Source of the DNA: an uncultured Clostridia bacterium
Lineage (GTDB): Bacteria > Bacillota > Clostridia > Oscillospirales > Acutalibacteraceae
Assembly (NCBI GenBank): GCA_937880805.1
Contig: CALGRR010000087.1
Span: forward strand, 39,667-103,666
DNA length: 64,000 bases
Reading direction: 5' to 3'
Shown: positions 46,980 through 57,119 of the stretch, piece by piece
How the letters are laid out: the number at the start of each line of letters is the position of its first letter
Position numbering within the stretch: position 1 is the stretch's first letter
The notes under the pieces: model-generated
What the model was told of the DNA's origin: nothing
Database searches by the model: none
What the model saw: only the letters and a program-made list of their open reading frames with translations
Program-made: the position numbers and the translations under genes

Positions 46980-48245
46980 TTAATTTATCATTACTGACGC
47001 AGTATATTCTCCGTAGGTCCAGCAATCATTGTCTGACATAGTAACAGGCACAACAACCATACCCTTTGTTTCGGGAGGAACCGTGCTCAAATCAGCGTTC
47101 AAAACAATACTTTCGGATGAAAGCTCACTTAACGCCGCAGCGGGTCCTATAACTGTCAGCTGATTGAAGCCGAATTCAATAAATTCAACCTTTACTCCGT
47201 CGGGGCTGTTGATAAAGTTGACCTCTGAGGGTGCAGCAAAGCTTTGAGTGCTCATTCCGCCAACATTAACCGTTACGGTAAAATATTCGGTTGAATCGAT
47301 AACTATACCGCCGGTTACATTCTCGGCAGCAAAAGTGAAAACATTTTCTCCCGAATGCAAATCGGAAAAATCAATGCTTGCAATTTCAAACGACGATAAA
47401 TCCTCCGCCTTGCTTTCTGCAACGGCAAACTCTGCTGAAGCAGGGCTTACGGTTACGGTGAACGGAACCTTTTCAATATAATCAGAAGGTTTGTTTGTAA
47501 AGGCACAGGAAGCGGAAAGAGTCATTTTTTTATAAACGGGTATTGTGAGATTAACAATATCCCTTTGTCGGTTGAACGAAATATATTTCGGCGTGCTTCC
47601 GTCTTTTGTTAAAGCGGAAAGAACAGCTTCGAGCGTTGTGCTTTGACGCAAAGGCTCTTCAACACTTGCTCTTGCAACAACACGGTTGATTTTATTAACC
47701 TCTGATTCGGGTCCCGATATTTTTACCGTGTTATTATTGGGAAAAATCAATTCGTCAACATAATAGCCCTCCGGAACAAGGCTGCCTTTATGGTCGATTT
47801 CCGCCTCAATAACAAATTCAGCTTCTTTGAAATAATCAAAATAAATATCAACGGATTCAACCGAAACCGCATCAATGGTGTATTCGGGTCTTATGCTTGA
47901 CGAAGAAACCTCAATATTAAGATTTGAAAGACCAACCGAATTAACATAGCCTGTATTTGCAGTTACAACAAGATCGTCAATAATATCATCAGATTCAACA
48001 ATATGTCTTTTGCCGCTGACGGTAACATCAACGGTAAAATTATTTTCTCCGAAAGGCTCAAGCCCGAGATTATCCTGAATTCTTGAATAATCGATTTTTA
48101 CCGGAACATTTCTCACTACATTTGTTGTTTCGCTGAATTCAACCGCTACAACAAGCCATATAATAACAGCGGTAATTACCGAAAAAACGAGCAAAAACCG
48201 ATTGTTATAAAATAATGCACTTATTCTTTGTTTCTTTATCTTCAT
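46980..48245 (-). CDS. cdaR: YbbR-domain protein CdaR (regulator of CdaA)
   Basis: 421 residues: an N-terminal membrane helix (NNRFLLVFSVITAVIIWLVV) and extracytoplasmic YbbR repeats (VPVKIDYSRIQDN; repeats at about 55-130, 135-215, 220-310, 315-400). CdaR anchors to and modulates CdaA. Its ATG overlaps the cdaA stop (ATGA). The usual next gene glmM is missing: a terminator follows directly. Confidence 0.92.
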   Translation of the reverse strand: MKIKKQRISALFYNNRFLLVFSVITAVIIWLVVAVEFSETTNVVRNVPVKIDYSRIQDNLGLEPFGENNFTVDVTVSGKRHIVESDDIIDDLVVTANTGYVNSVGLSNLNIEVSSSSIRPEYTIDAVSVESVDIYFDYFKEAEFVIEAEIDHKGSLVPEGYYVDELIFPNNNTVKISGPESEVNKINRVVARASVEEPLRQSTTLEAVLSALTKDGSTPKYISFNRQRDIVNLTIPVYKKMTLSASCAFTNKPSDYIEKVPFTVTVSPASAEFAVAESKAEDLSSFEIASIDFSDLHSGENVFTFAAENVTGGIVIDSTEYFTVTVNVGGMSTQSFAAPSEVNFINSPDGVKVEFIEFGFNQLTVIGPAAALSELSSESIVLNADLSTVPPETKGMVVVPVTMSDNDCWTYGEYTASVMIN

Positions 48246-49135
48246 TTTTTCCAACCCTTGAAAATTTTTCTGATCGTTCCGTTATCTTCGGAACCCGATG
48301 ATGATTCAAGCAAATAATTCAAAAGCATTTCACGAAGCTCTGCCTCGGTCAGATGACGCTTAAGCTCACCTTTTAAAGCAACCGAAATAATTCCGGTTTC
48401 TTCAGAGGTAACAACAACAAAAGCATCGCTTTGCTCACTCATACCGAGTGCTGCTCTGTGCCTTGTTCCGAGGTCGCTTGAAATCTCTTCATTTTTTGTT
48501 AAAGGAAGAACACAGCCCGCACAAAGCAATCTGCCGTCACGGACGATAGCTGCACCGTCGTGAAGCGGAGATTTCGGGAAAAATACGTTACCGATAAGCT
48601 CATGTGATATTTTTGCATCAACGGGTGTGCCGGTTTTTATAACATCACCGAGAAGCATTTCTTTTTCAAAAACAATCAGTGAACCCGTTTTGCTTTCACT
48701 CATTCTCTGAACAGCTTTTGCGGTTTCAATAACAGCTTCGCTTACAATTTCGTTGCTCGCAACGGAATTCACTCTGAAAAGATTGCTGATTGAGGTAAAT
48801 TTGCTTTTACCGAGGCGTTCAATAACCTGCCTGATTTCCTGCTGAAAGAGAATGATAAGAATAATAAATATGTTCTGGAAAATAAGCCTGAAAATATATG
48901 AGCTTGCCTGCATTTCAAGCTGTGAAATAAGCAAATATATTACGCCGAGAAACAGCAATCCCTTAACAAGCTGAAACGCTCTTGTTTCTCTGATAAGCTT
49001 AATTCCGTTATAAAGTATGAATGCAACCAGAATAATATCCAGAGCATCCGTTATGCCGAAATTCAGCGACGGAAGCTTTGAAAAAAAGCTGAATATATTT
49101 TCAAAAAAGGCCATAGTTACTGACCAACCTTTCAT
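48242..49135 (-). CDS. cdaA: Diadenylate cyclase CdaA
   Basis: 297 residues from the first ATG, or 290 from ATG 49114. Three N-terminal membrane helices (about 30-95), then the DAC catalytic domain with SPLHDGAAIVRDGRLL (DGA) and LGTRHRAALGMSE (RHR), the motifs needed for making c-di-AMP from two ATP. c-di-AMP controls potassium and osmolyte uptake. Paired with cdaR. The start is unclear: the predicted transcript begins about 8 nt before the first ATG, which favours the second. Confidence 0.95.
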   Translation of the reverse strand: MKGWSVTMAFFENIFSFFSKLPSLNFGITDALDIILVAFILYNGIKLIRETRAFQLVKGLLFLGVIYLLISQLEMQASSYIFRLIFQNIFIILIILFQQEIRQVIERLGKSKFTSISNLFRVNSVASNEIVSEAVIETAKAVQRMSESKTGSLIVFEKEMLLGDVIKTGTPVDAKISHELIGNVFFPKSPLHDGAAIVRDGRLLCAGCVLPLTKNEEISSDLGTRHRAALGMSEQSDAFVVVTSEETGIISVALKGELKRHLTEAELREMLLNYLLESSSGSEDNGTIRKIFKGWKK

Positions 49136-49149
49136 TTTCCTATATAGTC

Positions 49150-49178
49150 ATCATAACACAACAAAATAAATGTTGCAA
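49150..49178 (-). promoter_or_regulatory. Promoter of cdaA-cdaR
   Basis: Minus strand TTGCAA (49178-49173), 17 nt, TATGAT (49155-49150). Start near 49143 leaves a very short leader. Confidence 0.6.
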
Positions 49179-49204
49179 ACAATATTACTTAAATTTACAA
49201 AAAA

Positions 49205-49678
49205 TTAATTTTCAATAAGGCAAACGGCGTGGGCAGCGATTCCCTCACCGCTTCCGCTGAAGCCAAGCCCCTCTTCTGTTGTTGCTTTAACGCTTACACA
49301 AGACATATCAATTTTGCAGGCTGACGAAATGTTGCTTCTCATTTTATCAATATGTGGCTTCATTTTGGGATTCTGGGCAATAACCGTGCAGTCAATATTA
49401 TTAACCGAAAAACCGTTTTCTTTGAGCAAATCAACAACCTGAGAAAGAAGAACAAGACTGTCGGCATCCTTATATTTTTCATCGTTATCGGGGAAAATAC
49501 AGCCAATATCTCCGAGTGCCGCCGCACCGAGAAGAGCATCGCTTATTGCGTGAAGCAGCACATCGGCATCGGAATGCCCGAGAAGGCCCTTCTCATACGG
49601 AATTTCAACGCCGCCGATTATTAATTTTCTGTTTTCGCAAAGTCGGTGCACATCATAGCCGTGACCTATTCTTATCAT
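49205..49678 (-). CDS. ispF: 2-C-methyl-D-erythritol 2,4-cyclodiphosphate synthase
   Basis: 157-residue enzyme of the MEP isoprenoid pathway. Metal-binding GHGYDVHRL and [20 protein letters not shown], then [10 protein letters not shown] and the substrate region near [13 protein letters not shown]. Full length. Overlaps rnmV by 4 nt, an uncommon pairing; ispD is not adjacent. Confidence 0.97.
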   Translation of the reverse strand: MIRIGHGYDVHRLCENRKLIIGGVEIPYEKGLLGHSDADVLLHAISDALLGAAALGDIGCIFPDNDEKYKDADSLVLLSQVVDLLKENGFSVNNIDCTVIAQNPKMKPHIDKMRSNISSACKIDMSCVSVKATTEEGLGFSGSGEGIAAHAVCLIEN

Positions 49679-50274
49679 ACGGAAAGCTCCTTTTCTATTT
49701 CAACTATATCTTCAAGAAACCGTTCATAGGTTGTTATGCAGTTTAAAACCTTAACCAGCGAATTTGCCGAAAGACGCTCGGGAAGTCGGTAATATTTCAA
49801 CAAAGCGGCACGTTTTTTTGCACTGTCTGCCCCGCCGGTAAATCCGTGTTCATACAAATGAATTTTGGTTATCGGATGCTCCGGCTCGGCTGTGCTTTCA
49901 TAAAGCACGCCTGCGTTGGCGAGTGCCTGCATAATCACCTCTTCAGACACACCCTCAACACCGATTTTACCCTCTTTTGAGGGCTCTGTTTTTCTTCTTT
50001 CCTTGCCGAAAATATCGGGAATATATGCGTGGTAAATATCCTTCTGATTAACGGTTGAACCGATAAAAGAACGGATTTTAAAGCCTGCCGAGTCGCTGTC
50101 GGTAAGCACAAGTATTCCTCTTTTTTCTGCAAGAATCTTTATAAGCTTCTGCAGTTCTTTGTCTTTAAATATTCCGAAACCGTCAGTCTGAATAATCGGA
50201 GCATCGATTATTCCCGAAAGCTTGATTTTATCATACTTTCCCTCAACAATAACGGCTTGTCTGATTTTTATCAT
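49675..50274 (-). CDS. rnmV: Toprim-domain ribonuclease M5-like protein
   Basis: 199 residues. Toprim fold with [18 protein letters not shown] (catalytic Glu), [18 protein letters not shown] (DxD) and a C-terminal DUF4093-type domain. RNase M5 completes 5S rRNA maturation in Firmicutes. The protein is the clostridial form, somewhat longer than the Bacillus one, so the assignment to RNase M5 is by family. Confidence 0.88.
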   Translation of the reverse strand: MIKIRQAVIVEGKYDKIKLSGIIDAPIIQTDGFGIFKDKELQKLIKILAEKRGILVLTDSDSAGFKIRSFIGSTVNQKDIYHAYIPDIFGKERRKTEPSKEGKIGVEGVSEEVIMQALANAGVLYESTAEPEHPITKIHLYEHGFTGGADSAKKRAALLKYYRLPERLSANSLVKVLNCITTYERFLEDIVEIEKELSV

Positions 50275-50276
50275 TT

Positions 50277-51302
50277 TTATCTCCTTGCAGCTCTTGCTAA
50301 TTTAACAACAGCCTGTTCAAGAATAAGTTTTTTATCTGTTGACGTGCTTTTGAGCAATTCATCAGCCTCGGCAAGTATCTCAAGGCATTCCTCAATCGCC
50401 TCAAAAGAAAGTGATGCACTTGTTGATGCTGCGTTTGTGAGCCTGAATTCCTTGCCTGCATAATTATAGTACTTGGCAATAAGTTCAGCTCTTCCCGAAG
50501 ATTTAACGGCAGCCTTTGCTCTGAATATATCGGAATAAGATGCAATTAACGCACCTAAAATCTGGAATTCATCCTCACGCTGTTCAAAAAGCTTTGAGAG
50601 CTTTCTGAATGACGAATCAAATCTTCCTGCGGTTAAATCACGAATCATATCAAAAACCCTTGCATCAAGGCTTTTGATGCACACGGCATCAACATCGCTT
50701 TTTTTAATCTCACCCTCGGCATAGGCACACACTTTTTCGGTTTCGTTAAGAAGAGTGTTAAGGTCGCTTCCAACGCACGAAACAAGATAAGACGCAACGC
50801 CCTTGCCGAATTCTTTTCCTCGTTTTTTTGCACCGCTTTCAAGCATTTTAACAAGGTCATTAAGAGTTTTCTTTTCAAGCTTTACGGCATAACCGTATTT
50901 ATCAAAAAGCTTAACAGCTTTGTTCCATTTCGCACCTTTTGGCTCATATCCGATAAAAGAGAATATGAGAACACATTCCTCAGGATTATCGGAAAGAAGG
51001 GTTTCAAGCTGTTCAAATCCGCCTTCGTCAAGAGTATCAAGCGGAAAATCTTTGACGTGAACGCAGGTGCTTTCCGCCATCATAGGCACAGCCTGAGTAC
51101 TGTCGTATATATCGGAAAAAGACGAATCCTTGCCGTCATAAATATGATAATTAAAATCAGCAAAAGCTTCATCAACAATTTTTTTTGTTATTTTTTCAAT
51201 ATAAGTTTTTTTCAGGTAACTCTCTTCTCCGTAGAAAAGATAAATTCCAAGCGGATCAGACTTTAACTTTTCTTTCAACGAAGCTTCATTCAAAACAGCC
51301 AT
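50277..51302 (-). CDS. holA: DNA polymerase III subunit delta
   Basis: 341 residues; clamp-loader delta (YqeN type). N-terminal IYLFYGEESYLKKTYIEKI, middle AAA+ lid-like region, and C-terminal helical domain with LFEQREDEFQILGALIASYSD. Opens the beta clamp for loading. Next to comEC, as in Bacillus comEC-holA-rpsT; rpsT is not present here. Confidence 0.93.
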   Translation of the reverse strand: MAVLNEASLKEKLKSDPLGIYLFYGEESYLKKTYIEKITKKIVDEAFADFNYHIYDGKDSSFSDIYDSTQAVPMMAESTCVHVKDFPLDTLDEGGFEQLETLLSDNPEECVLIFSFIGYEPKGAKWNKAVKLFDKYGYAVKLEKKTLNDLVKMLESGAKKRGKEFGKGVASYLVSCVGSDLNTLLNETEKVCAYAEGEIKKSDVDAVCIKSLDARVFDMIRDLTAGRFDSSFRKLSKLFEQREDEFQILGALIASYSDIFRAKAAVKSSGRAELIAKYYNYAGKEFRLTNAASTSASLSFEAIEECLEILAEADELLKSTSTDKKLILEQAVVKLARAARR

Positions 51303-51311
51303 TAAATCACC

Positions 51312-53531
51312 TCATTCTCTGTAGTAGCTTATATTTCCGTTATCGGCTCTGATTATAATGTTTCCGCAGCCGGCAGTTGCAGCAGCGTTAATTCCATTGG
51401 AAATAAGCTCATTCTGAACCGCAACTCCCCTGCTGTTTTCGGCATTTATAAAAACAGCTTCGGGTTTAAAAGTAAAAATATCTTTGGGATAATCCCCTCT
51501 GCATATCAGAACATCAAAATCAAGAAATTCATCCGAAAGCTTACCGATTTCATTTATATAATCAAAGCAAATCAAAATTTTTATATCATCGGTTTTAACC
51601 GAAAATCCCTCTGAATTATCAAGATTATAATAATTTACAGTTAAATCATTTAAAACAATCTCATCATTTATCGGATTAAGAGGAACACCTTTAAGAAGAA
51701 GCTTTGTTTCCGCAGAAAGTGCATCGCTGTAAACGGAAACGGGTTTATTGTTCTTTAAGAACGGAACAATCAATGAAGAGTTTTTCTCATTTTCATATGT
51801 TGTGAAAATATAATCTGCACCGCCCGCAAATTCAGCCGCATCAACGATTTTATTTTCAGCAGAGAAAACCGTTCCGCCGCATCCGAAAAGATAAGTTTCA
51901 CCACTGTTATTTACTAAAACCGATGTTGAATTTCCGCAATCGATAACGTTGATTCTTGTTTCTCTTTTTTCCGAAAACGAAAAGATAAACAAGCCGCCAA
52001 AAAACATCATTGAACACAAAAGCAAGGCAGTCAACGGTTTTGGCTTTCCGTAACGGGCAAATAAAACCGCAAGAGATGAAACGAGAAATATTCCCACAAT
52101 AAGCAAATATGCTTTATCGTTTTCGATTCTGAAGGTCAGAAAATCAACCTCGGCAATAATGCCCGAAATCCATATAAGATATTTGCACAGCAATCCTCCC
52201 AGGAATGCGGGAAGATTAAAAATACCGCCAAATAAAACATTTATCAATGCACCAACACCGCAGAGAACCATAGTTATTCCTGCCGGTGTAACGGTAAGAA
52301 AATTTGAAATAAACACCGCAAAATTAAAGCTTTTATAAAGAGTTAAAGTAATCGGTAAAGTGAAGCAGACTGCGGCTGCGGTAACAGCCGTTGACGATAA
52401 AAAAGCTTTTAAAAATTTAACTACAAAAGCAATATTTATTCTGTCAAGCTTTTCAAACAAAATCGGCTGAAGAAGCTGAAAATACAGAATCAGCCCTGCC
52501 GTTGACAAAACTGAAAGCTGAAGACCCAACGCACCGATTGAAAACGGATTTTCCAAAGCAATAACCGTTACGGCAAAGCCCAAAGAATTCAGGGAATCCC
52601 GTTGACGGGTCAGCACAACCGAAAGCAGATAAATCAGCATCATTATGCCTGCACGGACCACGGAATATGTCATTCCTGCCACAAGCATAAACAAAACAAC
52701 AAACAATGCTGAAATAATTGCCGCAATCTTTTCGTTCAGCCTTATTCTTTTGAAAAGTGAAAATATGAAGAATGACCACAAAGACAGATGCAAGCCAGAA
52801 ACACAGATAAGATGTGTTATTCCGATTTCATTGAAATCAGAAAGAGTTTCCCGGGAAATTCCGCTTTTATCGCCGAGAATTAAGGCAACTGCAAGAGAGC
52901 CGTATTCATTGGGTAAAAGCTTATAAATCGAGTCTTTGATTGTGTTTCTGATATTATAAACTGTTTTCTCAATAACACCCGAGGCGTTATGTTCGGTAAT
53001 AACAAATCCGTCTTTATCGGGATACGCAGCAAGATAAAGCCCCTTTGCCTTGTTGGCGGAGAGCAAATCATCATTTGTTGTTCCGGGCAAGTAAAAATTA
53101 AATTTACCTCTTATAACATCAAAAGCCTGCAGTTCGGGTTCCGAAGAAAATGTAAGACGGATTTTCAAATCGGATTCTTGCCCGTTAACCGAAATCGCTT
53201 CTGCCTCATAATAATAATTGCCGTAATTCAGCTGAACATCGCTTGTTAATCTTGCGGTTAAATCACAGGTTTTACCCGCATATCCGGTTGCGGGATAATA
53301 AACAAAAGTATTGGAGCAAATAAGAAGAGCACAGGCGAGAACCCCTGATACACACGCAACGGGCAAAACCTTTGCTTCTCTTATTCGCTTCAACAAAAGT
53401 GTAACAACCAGAGCGGCTGAAAACACGGCAAGAGCCGCCACAGTCGCTCCGGTATCCGCTTTATTCAGAATTGAAAGTGTAAAGAAAACCGTAAATCCGA
53501 TTACAGCAAAAGGACGCGGCACCACACTCAC
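51312..53531 (-). CDS. comEC: ComEC/Rec2-type DNA uptake channel with degenerate hydrolase domain
   Basis: 739 residues. N-terminal OB-fold-bearing DUF4131 region (residues 60-190), then the multi-pass Competence domain (GDKSGISRETLSDFNEIGIT, HLICVSGLHLSLWS) forming the DNA channel. The C-terminal metallo-beta-lactamase part starts INVIDCGNSTSVLV, where active members have DVGQGD, and reads YIFTTYENEKNSSL where HxHxDH should be, so the metal ligands are lost. Starts with GTG at 53531, or a GTG two codons later with better spacing. The gene lies after the PRTase and before holA. Confidence 0.9.
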   Translation of the reverse strand: MSVVPRPFAVIGFTVFFTLSILNKADTGATVAALAVFSAALVVTLLLKRIREAKVLPVACVSGVLACALLICSNTFVYYPATGYAGKTCDLTARLTSDVQLNYGNYYYEAEAISVNGQESDLKIRLTFSSEPELQAFDVIRGKFNFYLPGTTNDDLLSANKAKGLYLAAYPDKDGFVITEHNASGVIEKTVYNIRNTIKDSIYKLLPNEYGSLAVALILGDKSGISRETLSDFNEIGITHLICVSGLHLSLWSFFIFSLFKRIRLNEKIAAIISALFVVLFMLVAGMTYSVVRAGIMMLIYLLSVVLTRQRDSLNSLGFAVTVIALENPFSIGALGLQLSVLSTAGLILYFQLLQPILFEKLDRINIAFVVKFLKAFLSSTAVTAAAVCFTLPITLTLYKSFNFAVFISNFLTVTPAGITMVLCGVGALINVLFGGIFNLPAFLGGLLCKYLIWISGIIAEVDFLTFRIENDKAYLLIVGIFLVSSLAVLFARYGKPKPLTALLLCSMMFFGGLFIFSFSEKRETRINVIDCGNSTSVLVNNSGETYLFGCGGTVFSAENKIVDAAEFAGGADYIFTTYENEKNSSLIVPFLKNNKPVSVYSDALSAETKLLLKGVPLNPINDEIVLNDLTVNYYNLDNSEGFSVKTDDIKILICFDYINEIGKLSDEFLDFDVLICRGDYPKDIFTFKPEAVFINAENSRGVAVQNELISNGINAAATAGCGNIIIRADNGNISYYRE

Positions 53532-53546
53532 ACTCCGTAAAGATGA

Positions 53547-54086
53547 TTATTTTTCAATAAGAGGAATAACGCCGAGAAAAACTATATCGTTTCTTTCTGC
53601 GGCATCGCCCTCTGCAAGAACAGCAGCTTTTGCAACTACATCTGCATCAAAGCAGTCACAAAGCTTTTCAACAGCCTTAAGTGATTCGCCCGTGCTGATA
53701 ACGTCATCAAGAATAACAACTTTTTTGTTTCTTATTTGTTCACCCTCAACACCGTCAAGAATAAGAGTCTGCTCTGCATCTGTTGTAATTGAACGAACGC
53801 TGACAGATACGGGGTCTTTCATATAAAGTTTGGCTTTCTTGCGGGCAACAAAGTATTTTTTGCCGCTTTGCCTTGCCATTTCATAAGCAAGAGGAATGCT
53901 CTTTGCTTCGGGGGTTACTATATAGTCAAACTCTGGAAGCCTTTCAAGAAGCTTTGTTGCGGAATGAACGGTTACTTCAACATCTCCGAAGAGAATAAAG
54001 GCTGCAATATCAAGCTTATCGCTGATGGGGCATCTGAGCAAATCCCTTTCAAGACCCGCAATATCTACTCTGTAATATTCTGACAT
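53547..54086 (-). CDS. Phosphoribosyltransferase-family protein (adenine PRTase-like)
   Basis: 179 residues; PRPP-binding signature VVILDDVISTGESLKAVEKL and a flexible loop with VARKKAKLYMKDPVSV fit type I PRTases, most like adenine phosphoribosyltransferase or PurR-type relatives. N terminus MSEYYRVDIAGLERDLLRCP. The purine specificity is not certain. ATG at 54086 follows an uninterrupted run of eight G (minus strand) 6 nt upstream, which serves as ribosome binding site. A longer frame to 54182 overlaps hit and is not supported. Confidence 0.85.
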   Translation of the reverse strand: MSEYYRVDIAGLERDLLRCPISDKLDIAAFILFGDVEVTVHSATKLLERLPEFDYIVTPEAKSIPLAYEMARQSGKKYFVARKKAKLYMKDPVSVSVRSITTDAEQTLILDGVEGEQIRNKKVVILDDVISTGESLKAVEKLCDCFDADVVAKAAVLAEGDAAERNDIVFLGVIPLIEK

Positions 54087-54102
54087 TTCAATCCCCCCCC
54101 AA

Positions 54103-54441
54103 TCAGCCTGCAGGCCAGCCGAAATCACGGCCGCCCATAAGATGAAAATGAATATGCTTAACGGTCTGACCCGCACTTTCACCGCAGTTATTAACTATTC
54201 TGAAGCCGTTATCAAGTCCCTTTTCTTTCGCAATAATTGCTGCAACCTCAAAAATGTGTGCAATTACGCTGCTGTTTTCGGAGTTAATCTCCGCAGCACT
54301 TGCAATATGCTGCTTAGGAACTATAAGAATATGCTCGGGTGCCTGAGGCTCAAGATCATAAAAAGCAAGAACCTTATCATCCTCATACACTTTGTTTGAA
54401 GGAATTTCTCCGTTTACAATTTTACAAAAAATGCAATCCAT
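54103..54441 (-). CDS. HIT family protein
   Basis: 112 residues, histidine triad nucleotide-binding hydrolase (HinT group). MDCIFCKIVNGEIPSNKVYE at the start and the triad HIHFHLMGGRDFGWPAG at the end. Acts on nucleoside phosphoramidates; lies between alaS and the PRTase. Cys3 and Cys6 with downstream His residues match the zinc site of some HinT proteins. Confidence 0.95.
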   Translation of the reverse strand: MDCIFCKIVNGEIPSNKVYEDDKVLAFYDLEPQAPEHILIVPKQHIASAAEINSENSSVIAHIFEVAAIIAKEKGLDNGFRIVNNCGESAGQTVKHIHFHLMGGRDFGWPAG

Positions 54442-54453
54442 AGCTACACTTCC

Positions 54454-57084
54454 TTACTTAATCATTTCTTTAACAATATCGGCAACCGCATCCATAGCTG
54501 CTTTGATATTTGAAACATCCTTTGTTCCTGCCATTGCACTGTCGGGTCTGCCGCCGCCTGAACCGTTTGCAAGCTTTGAAACAGCCTTAACAATATTTCC
54601 TGCGTGTGCACCCTTTGCAACTGCATCTGAGCCGCAGGCACAGGCAAAGTTTGCACTTGCACCTTTTATGCCGCAGATAACCGCAACTGCATCCGAGTTT
54701 TCTTTAACCTTATCGCACATTGAGCGAAGGTCACCGGGATTAACGCCTTCAACGGTTGTAACAACGAGCTTAATGCCGTTCACATCAACTGCATTACCCA
54801 TAAGGTCACCCGTCTTAAGCTGAGAAAGCTCTGCACGGAGCTGCTCAATTTCTTTTTCTTTTGACTTAATATCAGCCATAAGTGAATTTGCTTTTTTATC
54901 AAGTTCCGAAACATTGGCAAGCTTCATTGCCGCAGCGGTGTTTCTGATAAGAGCAGTATCCTTTGCGATAAATTCAAGCACACCCAATCCCGTAACAGCT
55001 TCGATTCTGCGAACACCGGCAGCTACAGATGATTCGGAAACTATTTTGAAAAGACCGAGCTTGCCCGTGTTATCCGCATGCGTACCGCCGCAAAGTTCTG
55101 TTGAGAATTCGCCAGCCTTAACAACACGAACAATATCACCGTATTTTTCACCGAAAAGTGCCATTGCACCAAGCTTTTTGGCTTCATCAATGGGCATTTC
55201 GGTGCTTGAAACCGAAACAGCAGAAAGAATAATATCATTAACCTTCTTTTCAACTGCGGCAATTTCTTCGGCAGTAAGAGCCGAGAAATGTGTAAAGTCA
55301 AATCTCATTGCATCAGCATTAACAAGCTGACCCGCCTGCTCAACGTGAGAGCCGAGGGTTTCACGCAGTGCAGCCTGAAGAAGATGAGCTGCAGTATGGT
55401 TTCTCATTGTTGCTTCTCTTGTTTTTACACAGATTTCCGCAGTAACGTTATCACCAACGGAAATGCTCTCACCCTCAATTATCTTGCCGATATGAAGGAA
55501 GTTGCCGTCGGCAGTTTTGGTTGTTGTTTCAACTTCAAAGATTACTCCGTCTGCTTTGATAAAGCCGCAATCGCCTGCCTGACCGCCGCTTTCGCCATAG
55601 AAAACGGTTCTGTCAAGAACAACGGCAGCCTTGCTGTCTGCAGGTGCAAAATCAGCTCTTTCGCCGTCAACAATAACAGCCTTTACGGTTGCATTGCAGG
55701 AATAATCGGTATAGCCGAGGAATTCAGTAGCAGCAATGTCTTTGAGGGATGCCTGTCCGCCCTTCCAGGCTTCTGCACCCGCATCCTTTCTTGCGGCTCT
55801 TGCAGCAGCTCTGCTCTCGGCATAAAGGCGTTTATATTCATCAATATCAACGCTCATACCTCTTTCTTCAAGGAGCTCCTTGGTGAGGTCTATGGGGAAA
55901 CCGAAAGTATCCTGCAGCTTGAACGCATCGGCACCGCTGAGGATTTTGGAATCGTTATTTGCAATAATGCTTTCAAGAAGATTAAGACCCGTATCAATAG
56001 TTTTGTTAAAGCTTTCTTCCTCGGCTTTGATAACTTTAACTATAAGGTCATGCTTTTCAACAAGGTTGGGATATGCATTTGCATTTTCCTTGATTACTGT
56101 TTCGCAAACATCAGAAAGGAAGGTGCCCTGAATGCCGAGAAGTCTGCCGTGGCGTGCAGCTCTTCTGAGAAGTCGGCGAAGGACATATCCTCTGCCCTCA
56201 TTTGAAGGCATAACTCCGTCGCCGATCATAAAGGTTGTGCTTCTTATATGGTCGGTGATAACACGAAGGGAAATATCGTTCTTTTCATTTTCGTGATACT
56301 TGATACCTGAAATTTCCATAACGTGCTTCATAATATTCTGAACGGTATCAACTTCAAAAATATTATCAACATCCTGCATAATGCAGGCAAGACGCTCAAG
56401 ACCCATACCGGTATCGATATTCTTCTGCACAAGCTCGGTGTAGTTGCCCTGACCGTCATTTTCAAACTGTGTGAAAACGAGGTTCCAGAATTCAATATAT
56501 CTGTCGCATTCGCAGCCTACCTTACAGTCGGGTGAGCCGCAGCCGTATTTTTCGCCTCTGTCAAAATAAAGCTCCGAGCAGGGGCCGCAGGGACCGGCAC
56601 CGTGCTCCCAGAAATTATCGGCTTTGCCGAATCTAACCATATGGTCCTCGGGGATGCCGATTTCCTTTGTCCAGATGTCGAAAGCCTCATCGTCTTCTTC
56701 ATATACGCTGATATAGATTCTGTCAGCAGGCATTTCCATAACCTTGGTGCAGAATTCCCAAGCCCAGCGGGTTGCATCGTGCTTGAAATAATCACCGAAT
56801 GAGAAGTTGCCGAGCATTTCAAAATATGTGCCGTGACGTGCTGTGATACCAACGCTTTCAATATCGGGTGTGCGGATACACTTCTGGCAGGTTGTTACTC
56901 TGTTTCTGGGCGGAGTGAGCTCACCGGTAAAATACTTTTTTAGGGGAGCCATACCTGCATTGATAAGAAGCAAGCTCTTATCACCCTGGGGTACGAGAGA
57001 GAAACTGGGCATTCTCAAGTGATCTTTTGACTCAAAAAACGAGAGATATTTCTCTCGGATTTCATTAAGTCCCATCCATTTCAT
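54454..57084 (-). CDS. alaS: Alanyl-tRNA synthetase
   Basis: 876 residues. Class II core (FFESKDHLRMPSFSLVPQGD, TCQKCIRTPDIESVG), editing domain with HTAAHLLQAAL and CGGTHADNTG (zinc-type His/Cys), and C-terminal C-Ala/DHHA1 region with GGGRPDSAMAGTKD. AGGAGG stands 9 nt before the ATG. Expression is controlled by the T-box leader upstream. The C-terminal coiled segment (KANSLMADIKSKEKEIEQLR) is typical. Confidence 0.98.
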   Translation of the reverse strand: MKWMGLNEIREKYLSFFESKDHLRMPSFSLVPQGDKSLLLINAGMAPLKKYFTGELTPPRNRVTTCQKCIRTPDIESVGITARHGTYFEMLGNFSFGDYFKHDATRWAWEFCTKVMEMPADRIYISVYEEDDEAFDIWTKEIGIPEDHMVRFGKADNFWEHGAGPCGPCSELYFDRGEKYGCGSPDCKVGCECDRYIEFWNLVFTQFENDGQGNYTELVQKNIDTGMGLERLACIMQDVDNIFEVDTVQNIMKHVMEISGIKYHENEKNDISLRVITDHIRSTTFMIGDGVMPSNEGRGYVLRRLLRRAARHGRLLGIQGTFLSDVCETVIKENANAYPNLVEKHDLIVKVIKAEEESFNKTIDTGLNLLESIIANNDSKILSGADAFKLQDTFGFPIDLTKELLEERGMSVDIDEYKRLYAESRAAARAARKDAGAEAWKGGQASLKDIAATEFLGYTDYSCNATVKAVIVDGERADFAPADSKAAVVLDRTVFYGESGGQAGDCGFIKADGVIFEVETTTKTADGNFLHIGKIIEGESISVGDNVTAEICVKTREATMRNHTAAHLLQAALRETLGSHVEQAGQLVNADAMRFDFTHFSALTAEEIAAVEKKVNDIILSAVSVSSTEMPIDEAKKLGAMALFGEKYGDIVRVVKAGEFSTELCGGTHADNTGKLGLFKIVSESSVAAGVRRIEAVTGLGVLEFIAKDTALIRNTAAAMKLANVSELDKKANSLMADIKSKEKEIEQLRAELSQLKTGDLMGNAVDVNGIKLVVTTVEGVNPGDLRSMCDKVKENSDAVAVICGIKGASANFACACGSDAVAKGAHAGNIVKAVSKLANGSGGGRPDSAMAGTKDVSNIKAAMDAVADIVKEMIK

Positions 57085-57119
57085 AATTAAAATCCTCCTG
57101 TTTCGGAATAAAAAATCCT

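Noticed and set aside
54093..54100. Run of eight C (G on the coding strand) as a phase-variable tract
   Set aside because: It lies between genes as the ribosome binding site of the PRTase; slippage would only change spacing by one base. A sequencing error is as likely.
55288..56205. 305-codon open frame opposite alaS
   Set aside because: Antisense to conserved alaS core and editing domains; Cys/Phe/Lys-rich composition typical of a reverse-strand shadow.
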